The notes under the pieces were generated by a model. It ran no database searches and was not told the DNA's origin. It worked only from the letters and a program-made list of their open reading frames with translations. From assembly GCA_028278465.1 (NCBI GenBank), contig JANQEF010000117.1, positions 1 through 6,545 on the forward strand: a stretch of 6,545 nucleotides of DNA. The letters run 5' to 3'. The position numbers were made by a program, and so were the translations under genes. This stretch comes from Dehalococcoidia bacterium (GTDB lineage Bacteria > Chloroflexota > Dehalococcoidia > Lucifugimonadales > Lucifugimonadaceae). Below, piece after piece: positions 1 to 6,531 of this stretch. Positions within the stretch are counted from its first letter, which is position 1; the number at the start of each line of letters is the position of its first letter.

Positions 1-111
1 GACCCACCACTCTTGTGTCAATGTTTGCATTGCCGCCGATACCAAATCTCTGCTCGGCCTGGCAGTCAGGTAGCTTACTACCGAAGTTTCGACATAGACG
101 GTGGTTTTCAT
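1..111 (-). CDS. PIN-domain (VapC-like) protein, N-terminal fragment, runs off the left edge
   Basis: The visible 37 codons begin MKTTVYVETSVVSYLTARPS and continue RDLVSAAMQTLTQEWWV. This opening, with an acidic residue in a short hydrophobic strand (VYVETSVVSYL) and an ARPSRD...EWW segment, is characteristic of PIN-domain RNase toxins of type II toxin-antitoxin systems. E8 sits where the PIN family usually has its first catalytic acid (normally D), and E-containing variants of this subfamily are common. The gene starts 37 nt after the next cassette boundary, so it is the first gene of the adjoining cassette. No antitoxin fits between attC2 and its start; a partner, if any, must follow beyond the window. 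There is no strong Shine-Dalgarno; GGAAGAAGAT is too far from the ATG. Confidence 0.75.
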   Translation of the reverse strand, partial: MKTTVYVETSVVSYLTARPSRDLVSAAMQTLTQEWWV

Positions 112-148
112 AGGATATGCTTTGCGGGCGATCTTCTTCCGAAGCTAA
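1..148 (-). mobile_element. 5' part of the next integron cassette
   Basis: The DNA after the attC2 crossover (148 leftward) starts TTAGCTTCGG and leads after 37 nt into the PIN-domain gene. Same orientation and immediate adjacency to attC2 are as expected for a cassette array. By the pairing rule this cassette's own attC, outside the window, should open with AGCTAAC. Confidence 0.75.
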
Positions 149-202
149 CGCTCAGCATCAGCGGCGGCGCGAAGCGCCGTCCGCTGCATGCTGTTGTTCG
201 GC
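143..202 (-). other. attC recombination site of the cas cassette (attC2)
   Basis: This 60-bp site lies at the 3' end of the operon. Its R'' core is GCCGAAC (202-196) and its R' core is GTTAGCT (149-143), with crossover expected between 149 and 148. The interior folds into an almost perfect hairpin. CAGCAT, CAGCGG and CGGCGC pair with GCGCCG, CCGCTG and ATGCTG around a TTC loop, with two single-base bulges (G and A as read on the minus strand, C and T on the plus strand). One-sided bulges in an otherwise palindromic stem are the hallmark of attC. The R'' core complements the start of the cas cassette, which makes this the cas cassette's own attC. The last codons and the stop of csb2 lie inside it. 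Confidence 0.88.
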
Positions 203-1624
203 AGCCTCCTCGCTAGCAGCAAGGATACCCAAGCCAGCGTGCCGGCCAGCTCCGATAGCGAGCGGCCCTGGAAGGTCTTCATGGAATCCTAGGCGAACGT
301 GCCACCTTGGAAGATGCCTCAGGTAGTCCGGCACGGCATAGCGACGCGGATGCGCTGATCCTGGCCAGAAGGGCGCCTTTCGGACGGTGAGGTCCGCGAT
401 CGCCCCAACCGGTAGATCGGCCTGTGCGAGTGCGGCGAGAAGAAGTCTCTCTGCCTTGGCTTGCTTCCCGTCGTCGAATCCCGGCAGGATCACGGGGGTG
501 ACGCTGCACCACGTCCGCGCTTCGGCGACATATCTGCGAAGCATCGGGCGGGAGCTCGGCCGCCAGAAATCGAGGAGAACGCCGCGGTCGCTTCCGTCGG
601 TGTCACGGAGCATCGCATTGCGTAGTCGATCCTGAGCCCACAGCGCATGTAGCCTCTCTCCGCCGAACGGCTCGGCGATGAGAAGGCGGCGGATCAGCCC
701 GTCAGCATGTTCATGCCCGATCGTCGGCAACGGGAGGTAGGAGAAGCGCGGCGGAGTCCCCTCCTGCTTCCTTACGTGGCCAGCAACGTAGGTCTCCGAC
801 CCGCCCGGAAACTCGTGACTATCGGCTTTGGCTAATGTGCATGCGAGGGATCGGAGCATGGCCGCAACCGTGGCGGCACTCTCTGGTCGGAAAGCACCAC
901 CTTCGGGTAACTCGAAGGCAGCGAATGGGCGAGGCGGAAGTGCCTTGGTGCTCAGGTATTCGACGATAGCGAATTGGCGTACTTTCAGCGGGGGGCGGTA
1001 CCGTTTGCCCTGGATCCGCCGCATGAACGATTGGTGGACCCGGTCCAAGTCTTTCAGGGAATAAGCCGTCGGAACACGCCACGTTGGCACTCCGGGGCCC
1101 CGCTCGGGCCACGCGCACCAGCGCTGGCCAGGTAAAGCGGCAACCTCGGCGTCCGTGAGTACCCGGCCATTGCCTGCCACTTGATCTATTCCCCAGCCCA
1201 GCGCCAGGAGGTTCCGGGCTTCTTCGCATAGCGTCTCGCTCCAGGGCTGGACAGTGGCGCCGTTATCGAGTGCCCACACGAAATGAACCGTGTCCCCGTT
1301 CGGCAGATGGTGCGGCCAAGCCAGCTTTCCTGTCAGTCGATCCTGACGGTCGAACTTCTTGTCCCCGTCGTTGTTGGGCACGTACAGCGTGAAGCGAGTC
1401 GCCCGTCGTGCAGCGGGCGCTATGATGAGCGGGGCCGGGCGATTCTCCAACCACTTGAACGCGCTGGCCCGAGCGTCGTTCCAAGCAACACCGCGGGCGC
1501 CCGTGCGCGCCCCAGCCAAGAGCGCCTGGAACAGGCGCATGGGCGAGGGCGGCCACTCCGGGTCCTCGTCACCCTTCCCGTGGAAGAAGGGGTCGAGAAA
1601 CGTGATGGAGATGCAGAGATTCAT
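158..1624 (-). CDS. csb2: Cas5-Cas6 fusion protein Csb2 (GSU0054 family), type I-G
   Basis: The 488-residue protein matches Csb2, a fusion in which a Cas5-like part caps the crRNA 5' handle and a C-terminal Cas6-like part processes the precursor crRNA. The N-terminal EWPPSPMRLFQALLAGA (about 23-39) is typical of the Cas5-like half. A TYVAGHVRKQ segment (about 278-287) is family-typical. The RAMP glycine-rich loop GPLAIGAGRHAGLGIL is at about 453-468. Candidate catalytic histidines (for example H283, H441, H461) cannot be ranked from sequence alone. The start at 1624 follows AGGA by about 10 nt. The stop codon lies inside the attC: residues 475-488, ending ASRRR, are encoded by attC DNA just after the folded core ends, so they are probably a disordered tail added by the cassette architecture. 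It is the last gene of the operon; no cas4, cas1 or cas2 follows. Confidence 0.93.
   Translation of the reverse strand: MNLCISITFLDPFFHGKGDEDPEWPPSPMRLFQALLAGARTGARGVAWNDARASAFKWLENRPAPLIIAPAARRATRFTLYVPNNDGDKKFDRQDRLTGKLAWPHHLPNGDTVHFVWALDNGATVQPWSETLCEEARNLLALGWGIDQVAGNGRVLTDAEVAALPGQRWCAWPERGPGVPTWRVPTAYSLKDLDRVHQSFMRRIQGKRYRPPLKVRQFAIVEYLSTKALPPRPFAAFELPEGGAFRPESAATVAAMLRSLACTLAKADSHEFPGGSETYVAGHVRKQEGTPPRFSYLPLPTIGHEHADGLIRRLLIAEPFGGERLHALWAQDRLRNAMLRDTDGSDRGVLLDFWRPSSRPMLRRYVAEARTWCSVTPVILPGFDDGKQAKAERLLLAALAQADLPVGAIADLTVRKAPFWPGSAHPRRYAVPDYLRHLPRWHVRLGFHEDLPGPLAIGAGRHAGLGILAASEEAAEQQHAADGASRRR
196..204. repeat. Cassette-end inverted repeat, 3' copy
   Basis: The plus-strand sequence GTTCGGCAG contains the R'' core of attC2 and is the inverse of the copy at 6444-6452. 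In the excised circle the two copies would lie on opposite arms of the reconstituted attC. Confidence 0.85.
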
Positions 1625-1642
1625 GAACGGGGCATCCTGCTA

Positions 1643-2794
1643 CTACTTCTTCTCCTTGGCCGTGCCCTTGCCCTTCGCACGCTTATTCCCGAGCTGTTCG
1701 ATCGCCTCCTTCGTGACCGCTCCCTGCCGAAGGAGCCTCTTGCGATCCTCTTCGCTCATCCTCAGGACCTTGTTGGCCAAGTCCGAATCGAACGTGCCGG
1801 TGTGCTCCGCCGTTACGTCAAATGCCTTGGCCGCAGCGTCAGCGTAGGACAGAGCCTCCTCATGCGTGATCGAGAGATCTGTTCGAGTGCCATCGTGCCT
1901 GACCAGCGTCCACGCCGCGGAGTCCTCCGGATCGGGCACGAGTTCGCAACCTTCGCGGAGGTTCGATTCCATCGGTGCCGTGAAACTGACCAGCGCCAAC
2001 CCGAGCACGTACCGGCGGATCCTGAGGGTCTCTTCCACCGACGACCCTGCCAGGGCCCTGAGCGCCGCCAGGTTGAGAATGGCTTCCCGGCGGATCTCGG
2101 ACTTCGCGCCCTGCAACTGGACACCACCGTGGGTCTTGACGGCGGGGACGTGGGCCAAGCCGAGCTGTGATTCCTTGGTCTCCTTGCCTCCGGGTGACAC
2201 GGCCTGCGCCTCGCCGTCGGCCAGGATCTCGCCCGCGATCGTCGAGTACTGAGCCGAGCGCGTCAGCTCCTTAACGTTGTAGGCCCGGATGACCGCGCGG
2301 ACGATTCGGGGCAGCTTGACCTGCGTGGCTCGTGAGTCCCACGAGCCGAACACGATCGACGTGGGAGCGATCTTCGCCAATTGCTGGGCGCTTCCTTCAT
2401 CGCGGTAGGCCTGGAACGCTTCGTGAAGTTGCGGACCCAGGGTCGAGAACCGAACGATCGCGTCAGCGGCACGATGCCCGGCGTCGAGAAGGTGGATCGC
2501 GCGCTCGCCGGCCATAATGCGCACCTGCGGCACGAGGTGTTTGTACTTCTTGCGCTTGAAGATGGGCTCCATCCGATTGGCCTGGGAGCCGACGCTATCG
2601 ATCTGGCAAACGCTCGAGCCGTCGTCGAACCGGTCGATGTTGTAGCCGGCCTTGTTCTGGTCGATCGGATAGGTCGGCGGAAACACGACCGCGTCCTGTC
2701 CTTCCATCGGAATCAGCGGCTGTCGCATCGTCAGCGCCGCTACCTCGCTGTCGTCTTTCAACCAATCGTCGTTTTGCTTGTCGTCTTGGTTCAT
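1643..2794 (-). CDS. csb1: Cas7-type backbone protein Csb1 (GSU0053 family), type I-G
   Basis: The 383-residue protein belongs to the Csb1 (cas7) family, which polymerises along the crRNA to form the Cascade backbone. Diagnostic stretches include AVVFPPTYP (about 35-43), DSVGSQANRMEP (about 66-77), GHRAADAIVRFS (about 106-117), FGSWDSRATQVKLPRIVRA (about 149-167, naming key residues GSWDSR and KLPR) and a central STIAGE (about 184-189). The N terminus is acidic and the C terminus ends in a lysine-rich tail (KRAKGKGTAKEKK), plausible for nucleic-acid contact or simply disordered. The start is well supported: GGAG lies 7 nt upstream of the ATG, and the ATG overlaps the csb3 stop. The stop is 18 nt before csb2. 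The gene normally neighbours csb2 and csb3, as here. Confidence 0.92.
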   Translation of the reverse strand: MNQDDKQNDDWLKDDSEVAALTMRQPLIPMEGQDAVVFPPTYPIDQNKAGYNIDRFDDGSSVCQIDSVGSQANRMEPIFKRKKYKHLVPQVRIMAGERAIHLLDAGHRAADAIVRFSTLGPQLHEAFQAYRDEGSAQQLAKIAPTSIVFGSWDSRATQVKLPRIVRAVIRAYNVKELTRSAQYSTIAGEILADGEAQAVSPGGKETKESQLGLAHVPAVKTHGGVQLQGAKSEIRREAILNLAALRALAGSSVEETLRIRRYVLGLALVSFTAPMESNLREGCELVPDPEDSAAWTLVRHDGTRTDLSITHEEALSYADAAAKAFDVTAEHTGTFDSDLANKVLRMSEEDRKRLLRQGAVTKEAIEQLGNKRAKGKGTAKEKK

Positions 2795-3693
2795 GTGTTA
2801 TCTCCAATCCTCGTGGACCAGCCGAAGGCCCCGTACCTCTTCTGATCGTCCCGGGCCCAGAGCGGAAACCGATAGTGCTGGCGTCTTGGCACGGCGGCTC
2901 CACCGCAGGCAGCGGCAGCGGCGACTGGAGCGTGCAATGGGTGCTGCCAGACCCAGTAGTCGCAGAACGCCTTGATCTTGTGTTTCCTTGCCACTTCTAC
3001 GACTGGACGAAATCGCTGTAGGCCGATCAAGCAGAGCAGTTCGACCGCCGGATGCGCGAGGGTTTCGGCCTCGATCACGTCGAGTGAAAAGCCTGCGTCG
3101 AGGGCATGGGCGAAGCGCCTGGCGTCGAAATAGAAGGGCTCGACCGGCTTGCTACCGTCACGCATCACGCAGGCATGATCCAGCAGAGCACCCGGGTCGC
3201 CGTTGCGGGGCAGCGCTTCCTGAGCGGACTGCGCGATCTTGTTGATCTCCTGGCGACCTGCCCAGGTCTTTGGTGTCGCCTCGTCGTCGCTCGATTGCCA
3301 CCAATCGAGCAGAAGAGCCACCGGATCGGCAAGTTGAAGAGCCCCCTTTCGCGCGCGTTGCCCAAGCTCCTTTCGGCGCTGCTCCTTCTCCGCGGCGAAG
3401 ACCCCGTTCTCTTCCTTGAGCTTCCTCTTCTCGGCTTCAAGGCGCTTCTGCTCCTGTCGTTCCGTCTCGGTGAGACCGGAAACGTGGCACTGCCTGAGGG
3501 CTTCAACCAGCCCTGCGAGCGTAGCCTCAGGGTTTCGGACAACGACGAAGAACTGGCTGTCCGCCACATCGAACCACGCCTCGGCGCCCGGCCAGAGCCG
3601 ATGAGCAAGCTCCAACAGGCCACAGCAACCGAAGAACTGCCCTGGGTTTCTCACGTCCACCCGGACTCCGAAGGTCGGCGCCGGGCTGGTCAT
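2791..3693 (-). CDS. csb3: Type I-G CRISPR-associated protein Csb3 (GSU0052 family)
   Basis: The 300-residue product resembles Csb3 of the Dpsyc/I-U subtype, thought to be the Cas8-like or accessory subunit of the Cascade complex; its exact biochemical role is not settled. Recognisable blocks are the N-terminal VDVRNPGQFFGCCGLLELAHRLWPGAEAWF region (about 12-41, shown here by its key residues NPGQFF and GLLELA), PFYFDARRFAHALDAGFSLD (about 186-205), HPAVELLCLIGLQRFRP (about 214-230) and a C-terminal YRFPLW...DDQKRYGAFG stretch (about 274-291). A charged segment at about 75-116, rich in E, K, R and Q, looks like a coiled coil or extended linker. The open frame continues upstream to an ATG at 3966, but I chose 3693: it overlaps the cas3 stop as ATGA, follows AGGAG by 8 nt, and gives the family N terminus. 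The gene's own TGA overlaps the csb1 start in the same way. Confidence 0.88.
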   Translation of the reverse strand: MTSPAPTFGVRVDVRNPGQFFGCCGLLELAHRLWPGAEAWFDVADSQFFVVVRNPEATLAGLVEALRQCHVSGLTETERQEQKRLEAEKRKLKEENGVFAAEKEQRRKELGQRARKGALQLADPVALLLDWWQSSDDEATPKTWAGRQEINKIAQSAQEALPRNGDPGALLDHACVMRDGSKPVEPFYFDARRFAHALDAGFSLDVIEAETLAHPAVELLCLIGLQRFRPVVEVARKHKIKAFCDYWVWQHPLHAPVAAAAACGGAAVPRRQHYRFPLWARDDQKRYGAFGWSTRIGDNT

Positions 3694-6410
3694 GTCACCG
3701 TCTCCTGGTACTGCGGGGTAGTCGCCGCCTCGGCGGCCTGTTGAGACGCGGCAATGTCGGCACAGCGCAGCAGCGACTCCAGCCATGCCAAGCCCCAACG
3801 CCCGAAACGTTCCTGCAACCGGCCGAAGCGTCGCATCACCGCGGAGGCCGCCTCGTGGTTCTCGGATAAGGTGCGGGTAGTGTCGTACGACCGCGGCTCG
3901 AAGTGCGGTCGCGCCCATTCGTGATGCGCGGCGATGAGATGGAGCACAAGTTCGCGCTCGGCGCACGCCCTGAGTTCGCCATCCACCATCGCCTCCAGCA
4001 GCGAACCGAACTCGTGACGGTACCCGCCAAGGGCTCGAGGATGCAGGTAGCGCGGAGACTTGGCGAGGGGGTTGGTATTGTCACCGTTGCGGGCGTAGCG
4101 TTGCCAGACCGGTCGATCCTTGCCTCTGTCGTGCCATCTCGCAGCTGTGACCATCGCAGCCGTGACATGGTCGGGCAAGTGCAGCTTCTCCGCAATCTCG
4201 GTCATCTGCTCGGCGATTGCCCTGCTGTGGTCGGCCAAGGTCTGCCTGGCGCTCGCCGTCTCCGGATTCTCCAGAGCCGATCGCCGAGGCGACACGAGCA
4301 GTACCAGATCGCTCCTCTCGGTGTCGTCCTGGCTCTCCTCGGGTTGATTGAGCGGAATCCTCGCCTTCTCGCGCAGCGCCGCCGGAAAGGCATCGAAGGT
4401 CTCCCCCGTGAGCAGTCGCTCGAATCGCTCAACGTCGGCTGACCGCGAGTGGAGCCACCGCTCGCGGCGTTCATCGGTTGGCCCCGCCTCCGCCACATCA
4501 AGGACGAGCCCGTCGGCCGAATCTACAGCTTGGGGGTCGAGCATGCCGTTGCGGTCGAGTCCCGATGCCTCCAGGGGAAGGATGATCGTGCGATAGGCCA
4601 GGTTGAAGTCGTTCCCTACGATGTCCGACAGTCTCGACCACCCAGCCCCGCCGCGCTCGTCCAGCCAGACGACAAGGAAGTCACGGCCACCGTCCTTGCC
4701 CTGCTTCCGGTGATTCTGGAGAAGAGTCTCCAGCGCCTTCTTCACGCGGTCGGTCCGGTCGCGCAGCCGCTCCCGAGCCTCGATGCGACAGGCACGGAAC
4801 CAGTCGCGGAGCGTCGCGTCGTCGACCTCTGCCCTGGCGAGCATGCGGATCTCATGACGCCAGGTTACGAACGTCTCCGGCGGGTCCTGCGTGAGCCCAT
4901 GAAGGAATGGTGCCACTTCCGGTCGGCCCGGCATCGTCTCGATGCTGGTCAGCGACCAGGCATCCAGCAGAATGTCCGTCAGCCTGGGCACATCGAGTCT
5001 GGGCGAAAAGGCGGCCTCGATTGCCTCGGGGTTCGCGGCGCCGATAACCTCGCGTAACCTTGCCGGACCGACCCCCAAGCCATCCTCCGATTCTTCCGTC
5101 CATGTTCGCAGGAGGTGGAGCGTTGCCACGATGGCCTGCTCGACCTCCGACGGATTGTCCTTGCCCGGAGGATCCCCGACGACGTCCACCCGCGCCCAAC
5201 GCCCCTGGCCGCCGCGACGGTTCACACGCCCCAGTCGCTGGATCAGCGCATCGAGCGTCGTTAGATCGCACACAAGGTGATCGGCATCGAGATCGATCCC
5301 GACCTCACCCGCAGAGGTGCTGACGAGGTAGACGCTCCTTGGTACCCGACACTCGGGGTCAAGGAGTGCGCGGTAGACCGGGTGCGTCTCGACAAGCTGG
5401 TCGCGCTCGTGCCCCCGGATCGTGCCCGTAAGCAAGGCAACTCGTTCGTCGCTACCGTCTCCCAGAGACTGCGCAACGGTCTCTGCCACCTGCTGCGCCT
5501 GCGCGGGGGCACGCACGTAGATCAGGATCTTGGCACGCGCCGCCTCGTGGGCCATGCAAAGCTCGACGATCCTCGCGACGACGACGTCTTCCGGGGCCGA
5601 GTGTAGGTGCAACCGCTTGTCTGCCGTGAGGCGCACCTGGACGACTTGGTCCCTCTGGTCCTCCGCCTCCAGCGCGAAGACAACGCTTTCGCGCCGTCGC
5701 GAGGTCGCCGACAGCTCGATCACGCGAACGGGGCGAGTGGCCACGACTGGGTGGCCATTCCGCTTCGCTTCTCGGCCCTGCTCGTACGAAATCGCCTCCA
5801 GAAGATCGCTGAACGCCGGCGTGAGGTGGGCTTCGTCGTGGACGATCAGGGCGTCCTGCCCGATCAGGCCAGCGTGATGCGACCGGTAATAGCGACCGTC
5901 GCCATAGCCGCTGAAGAGCAGCTTGCTGCCGGTCATGTCGATCGTTCCAACAACTATCGCCGGCCGAGCCGGATCGGTCTTCCACTCCTCGTTGTCCGCG
6001 AGTTCCCCGCGCAGCGTACTCACCGCCAGCGGAAAGCCATCTGTGGCAGAGAGCCCGCGTAGTATCTCCACGATCGCTTGGAGCGGGTCAGCGTGGTCCT
6101 GCCAGTCGGAGTTCTCCGGCTGGAGGAGGCGGCCGCGCATCCGTTCCACTATCTTCGTTGCCTGGTCGACGACAGTCCGACGGTTAACGATGTAGATGAG
6201 GCGTCGCGGCAGTCCGACGTTGCCCAACTCGGCCTGCTCAACGAGTGCCAGGAGCCAGAGAGGGAGCACAGAGGTCTTCCCGAGCCCCGTGGGGATGTCG
6301 CAGGTGGTCGGCACGTCGTTCCTGACGAAGCGTTCGAACAGCCGGCGCTGCCACTTCATGGGTGAGAAGCCGGTCAAGCCGCGGAATGCCTCGTCAAAGC
6401 GCGTGCTCAT
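3690..6410 (-). CDS. cas3: CRISPR-associated helicase-nuclease Cas3, type I-G (GSU0051 family)
   Basis: This 906-residue protein is the DNA-degrading arm of a type I system: it is recruited to an R-loop, unwinds the target and cuts it. The helicase is N-terminal. It has Walker A PTGLGKT at 40-46, DEAH at 192-195, SAT at 234-236, motif V (TSAGEVGIDLD) around 365-375 and motif VI QRLGRVNRRG at 391-400. An HD nuclease follows at the C terminus, with candidate metal ligands H728 (LADHS), H760-D761 (RWHDRGK), H799, H829/H830 (AAHHEW) and D885 (CADIAAS). The helicase-then-HD order is the reverse of most Cas3 proteins and is the known order in the I-U/I-G family. All motifs look intact, so the enzyme should be active. 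It is the first gene of the cassette, 41 nt from the cassette start. Its TGA overlaps the csb3 ATG (ATGA). The start at 6410 is preceded by GAGAG about 4 nt upstream and by GTGAGG further up, neither ideal. Confidence 0.95.
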   Translation of the reverse strand: MSTRFDEAFRGLTGFSPMKWQRRLFERFVRNDVPTTCDIPTGLGKTSVLPLWLLALVEQAELGNVGLPRRLIYIVNRRTVVDQATKIVERMRGRLLQPENSDWQDHADPLQAIVEILRGLSATDGFPLAVSTLRGELADNEEWKTDPARPAIVVGTIDMTGSKLLFSGYGDGRYYRSHHAGLIGQDALIVHDEAHLTPAFSDLLEAISYEQGREAKRNGHPVVATRPVRVIELSATSRRRESVVFALEAEDQRDQVVQVRLTADKRLHLHSAPEDVVVARIVELCMAHEAARAKILIYVRAPAQAQQVAETVAQSLGDGSDERVALLTGTIRGHERDQLVETHPVYRALLDPECRVPRSVYLVSTSAGEVGIDLDADHLVCDLTTLDALIQRLGRVNRRGGQGRWARVDVVGDPPGKDNPSEVEQAIVATLHLLRTWTEESEDGLGVGPARLREVIGAANPEAIEAAFSPRLDVPRLTDILLDAWSLTSIETMPGRPEVAPFLHGLTQDPPETFVTWRHEIRMLARAEVDDATLRDWFRACRIEARERLRDRTDRVKKALETLLQNHRKQGKDGGRDFLVVWLDERGGAGWSRLSDIVGNDFNLAYRTIILPLEASGLDRNGMLDPQAVDSADGLVLDVAEAGPTDERRERWLHSRSADVERFERLLTGETFDAFPAALREKARIPLNQPEESQDDTERSDLVLLVSPRRSALENPETASARQTLADHSRAIAEQMTEIAEKLHLPDHVTAAMVTAARWHDRGKDRPVWQRYARNGDNTNPLAKSPRYLHPRALGGYRHEFGSLLEAMVDGELRACAERELVLHLIAAHHEWARPHFEPRSYDTTRTLSENHEAASAVMRRFGRLQERFGRWGLAWLESLLRCADIAASQQAAEAATTPQYQETVT

Positions 6411-6451
6411 TCGTCTCTCATGACCTCACTCGCCAGGATTGGTCTGCCGAA
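6407..6451 (-). promoter_or_regulatory. 5' leader of the cas cassette with a 4-codon upstream ORF
   Basis: Only 41 nt separate the cassette boundary from the cas3 ATG. I find no convincing -35/-10 pair here. The leader contains GTGAGG (6429-6424) and a minimal open frame ATG AGA GAC GAA TGA (6421-6407), whose stop overlaps the cas3 start as ATGA. The layout could couple cas3 translation to the mini-ORF, but the Shine-Dalgarno-like sequence is only about 2 nt from the mini-ORF ATG, so this is uncertain. Expression probably depends on a promoter further upstream, in the integron platform or in a preceding cassette. Confidence 0.35.
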
Positions 6452-6452
6452 C
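6444..6452. repeat. Cassette-end inverted repeat, 5' copy
   Basis: The plus-strand sequence CTGCCGAAC (minus-strand GTTCGGCAG) marks the start of the cas cassette. It is the inverse of GTTCGGCAG at 196-204, about 6.2 kb away. The seven-base core is required for attC pairing in the circular cassette; the two extra bases lengthen the match. Confidence 0.85.
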
Positions 6453-6531
6453 GTCAAGCATAAGCCGACGCAAAAAGCAGAGCGAGGAACGAGCGGCGCT
6501 TTTTGCGGTCGGCTGTATGCGCTTGTTATGC
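6446..6531 (-). other. attC recombination site of the upstream cassette (attC1)
   Basis: On the minus strand the site opens with an R''-like core GCATAAC (6531-6525) and closes with an R'-like core GTTCGGC (6452-6446), with the expected crossover between G6452 and T6451. Between them are two long complementary arms. On the plus strand, 6455-6478 (CAAGCATA, AGCCGAC, GCAAAAAGC) pairs with 6498-6524 (GCTTTTTGC, TCGGCT, TATGC, TTG), leaving a 19-nt terminal loop (6479-6497). The right arm has unpaired G, G and GC, which resemble the extrahelical bases that orient IntI binding on a folded attC bottom strand. At 86 bp the length is within the usual range of about 57-141 bp. GTTCGGC differs at one base from the GTTRRRY consensus and GCATAAC at one base from RYYYAAC. 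The site belongs to the previous cassette, whose first bases should therefore be TTATGC. Confidence 0.85.

Larger units (their letters stand above)
149..6451 (-). mobile_element. Integron gene cassette carrying a type I-G cas operon
   Basis: This 6303-bp segment has the layout of one integrated integron cassette, read on the minus strand. Its 5' end starts immediately after the G of a GTTCGGC core (G at 6452, T at 6451). Its 3' end is an attC whose R'' core GCCGAAC (202-196) is the exact complement of the cassette's own start, and the match extends to 9 nt (CTGCCGAAC). In integron biology, R'' and R' of a free circular cassette pair with each other, so this match ties the two ends to one cassette. 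The interior holds only cas3, csb3, csb1 and csb2, all in cassette orientation, with almost no non-coding DNA. Cassettes usually carry one small gene in roughly 0.5-1 kb, so the size and four-gene content are exceptional. The alternative, that two unrelated attC sites flank the operon by chance, is poorly compatible with the 9-nt complementarity. Confidence 0.85.

Noticed and set aside
13..216. Small plus-strand ORF across attC2
   Set aside because: It is antisense to the PIN gene and to the attC, with no ribosome binding site or recognisable product.
1283..2170. Long plus-strand open frame of 295 codons
   Set aside because: It lies antisense to csb1 and csb2, shows arginine/proline-rich composition with no recognisable domain, and is a by-product of high G+C codon use in the real genes.
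2791..3966. Longer version of csb3 starting at 3966 (391 codons)
   Set aside because: The extra 91 residues overlap the end of cas3 and look like frame-shadow sequence. The ATG at 3693 has AGGAG 8 nt upstream, an ATGA overlap and the family N terminus.
6429..6457. TTGACG at 6457-6452 as a -35 promoter element
   Set aside because: The expected -10 position 17 nt downstream reads GGCGAG, and no TATAAT-like hexamer occurs at 16-18 nt spacing. The TTGACG is part of the attC right side.
6455..6524. Rho-independent terminator for the upstream gene
   Set aside because: The stem is strong but is not followed by a T run on the minus strand; the A/T tracts are inside the arms, and the bulge pattern and core sites fit attC better.
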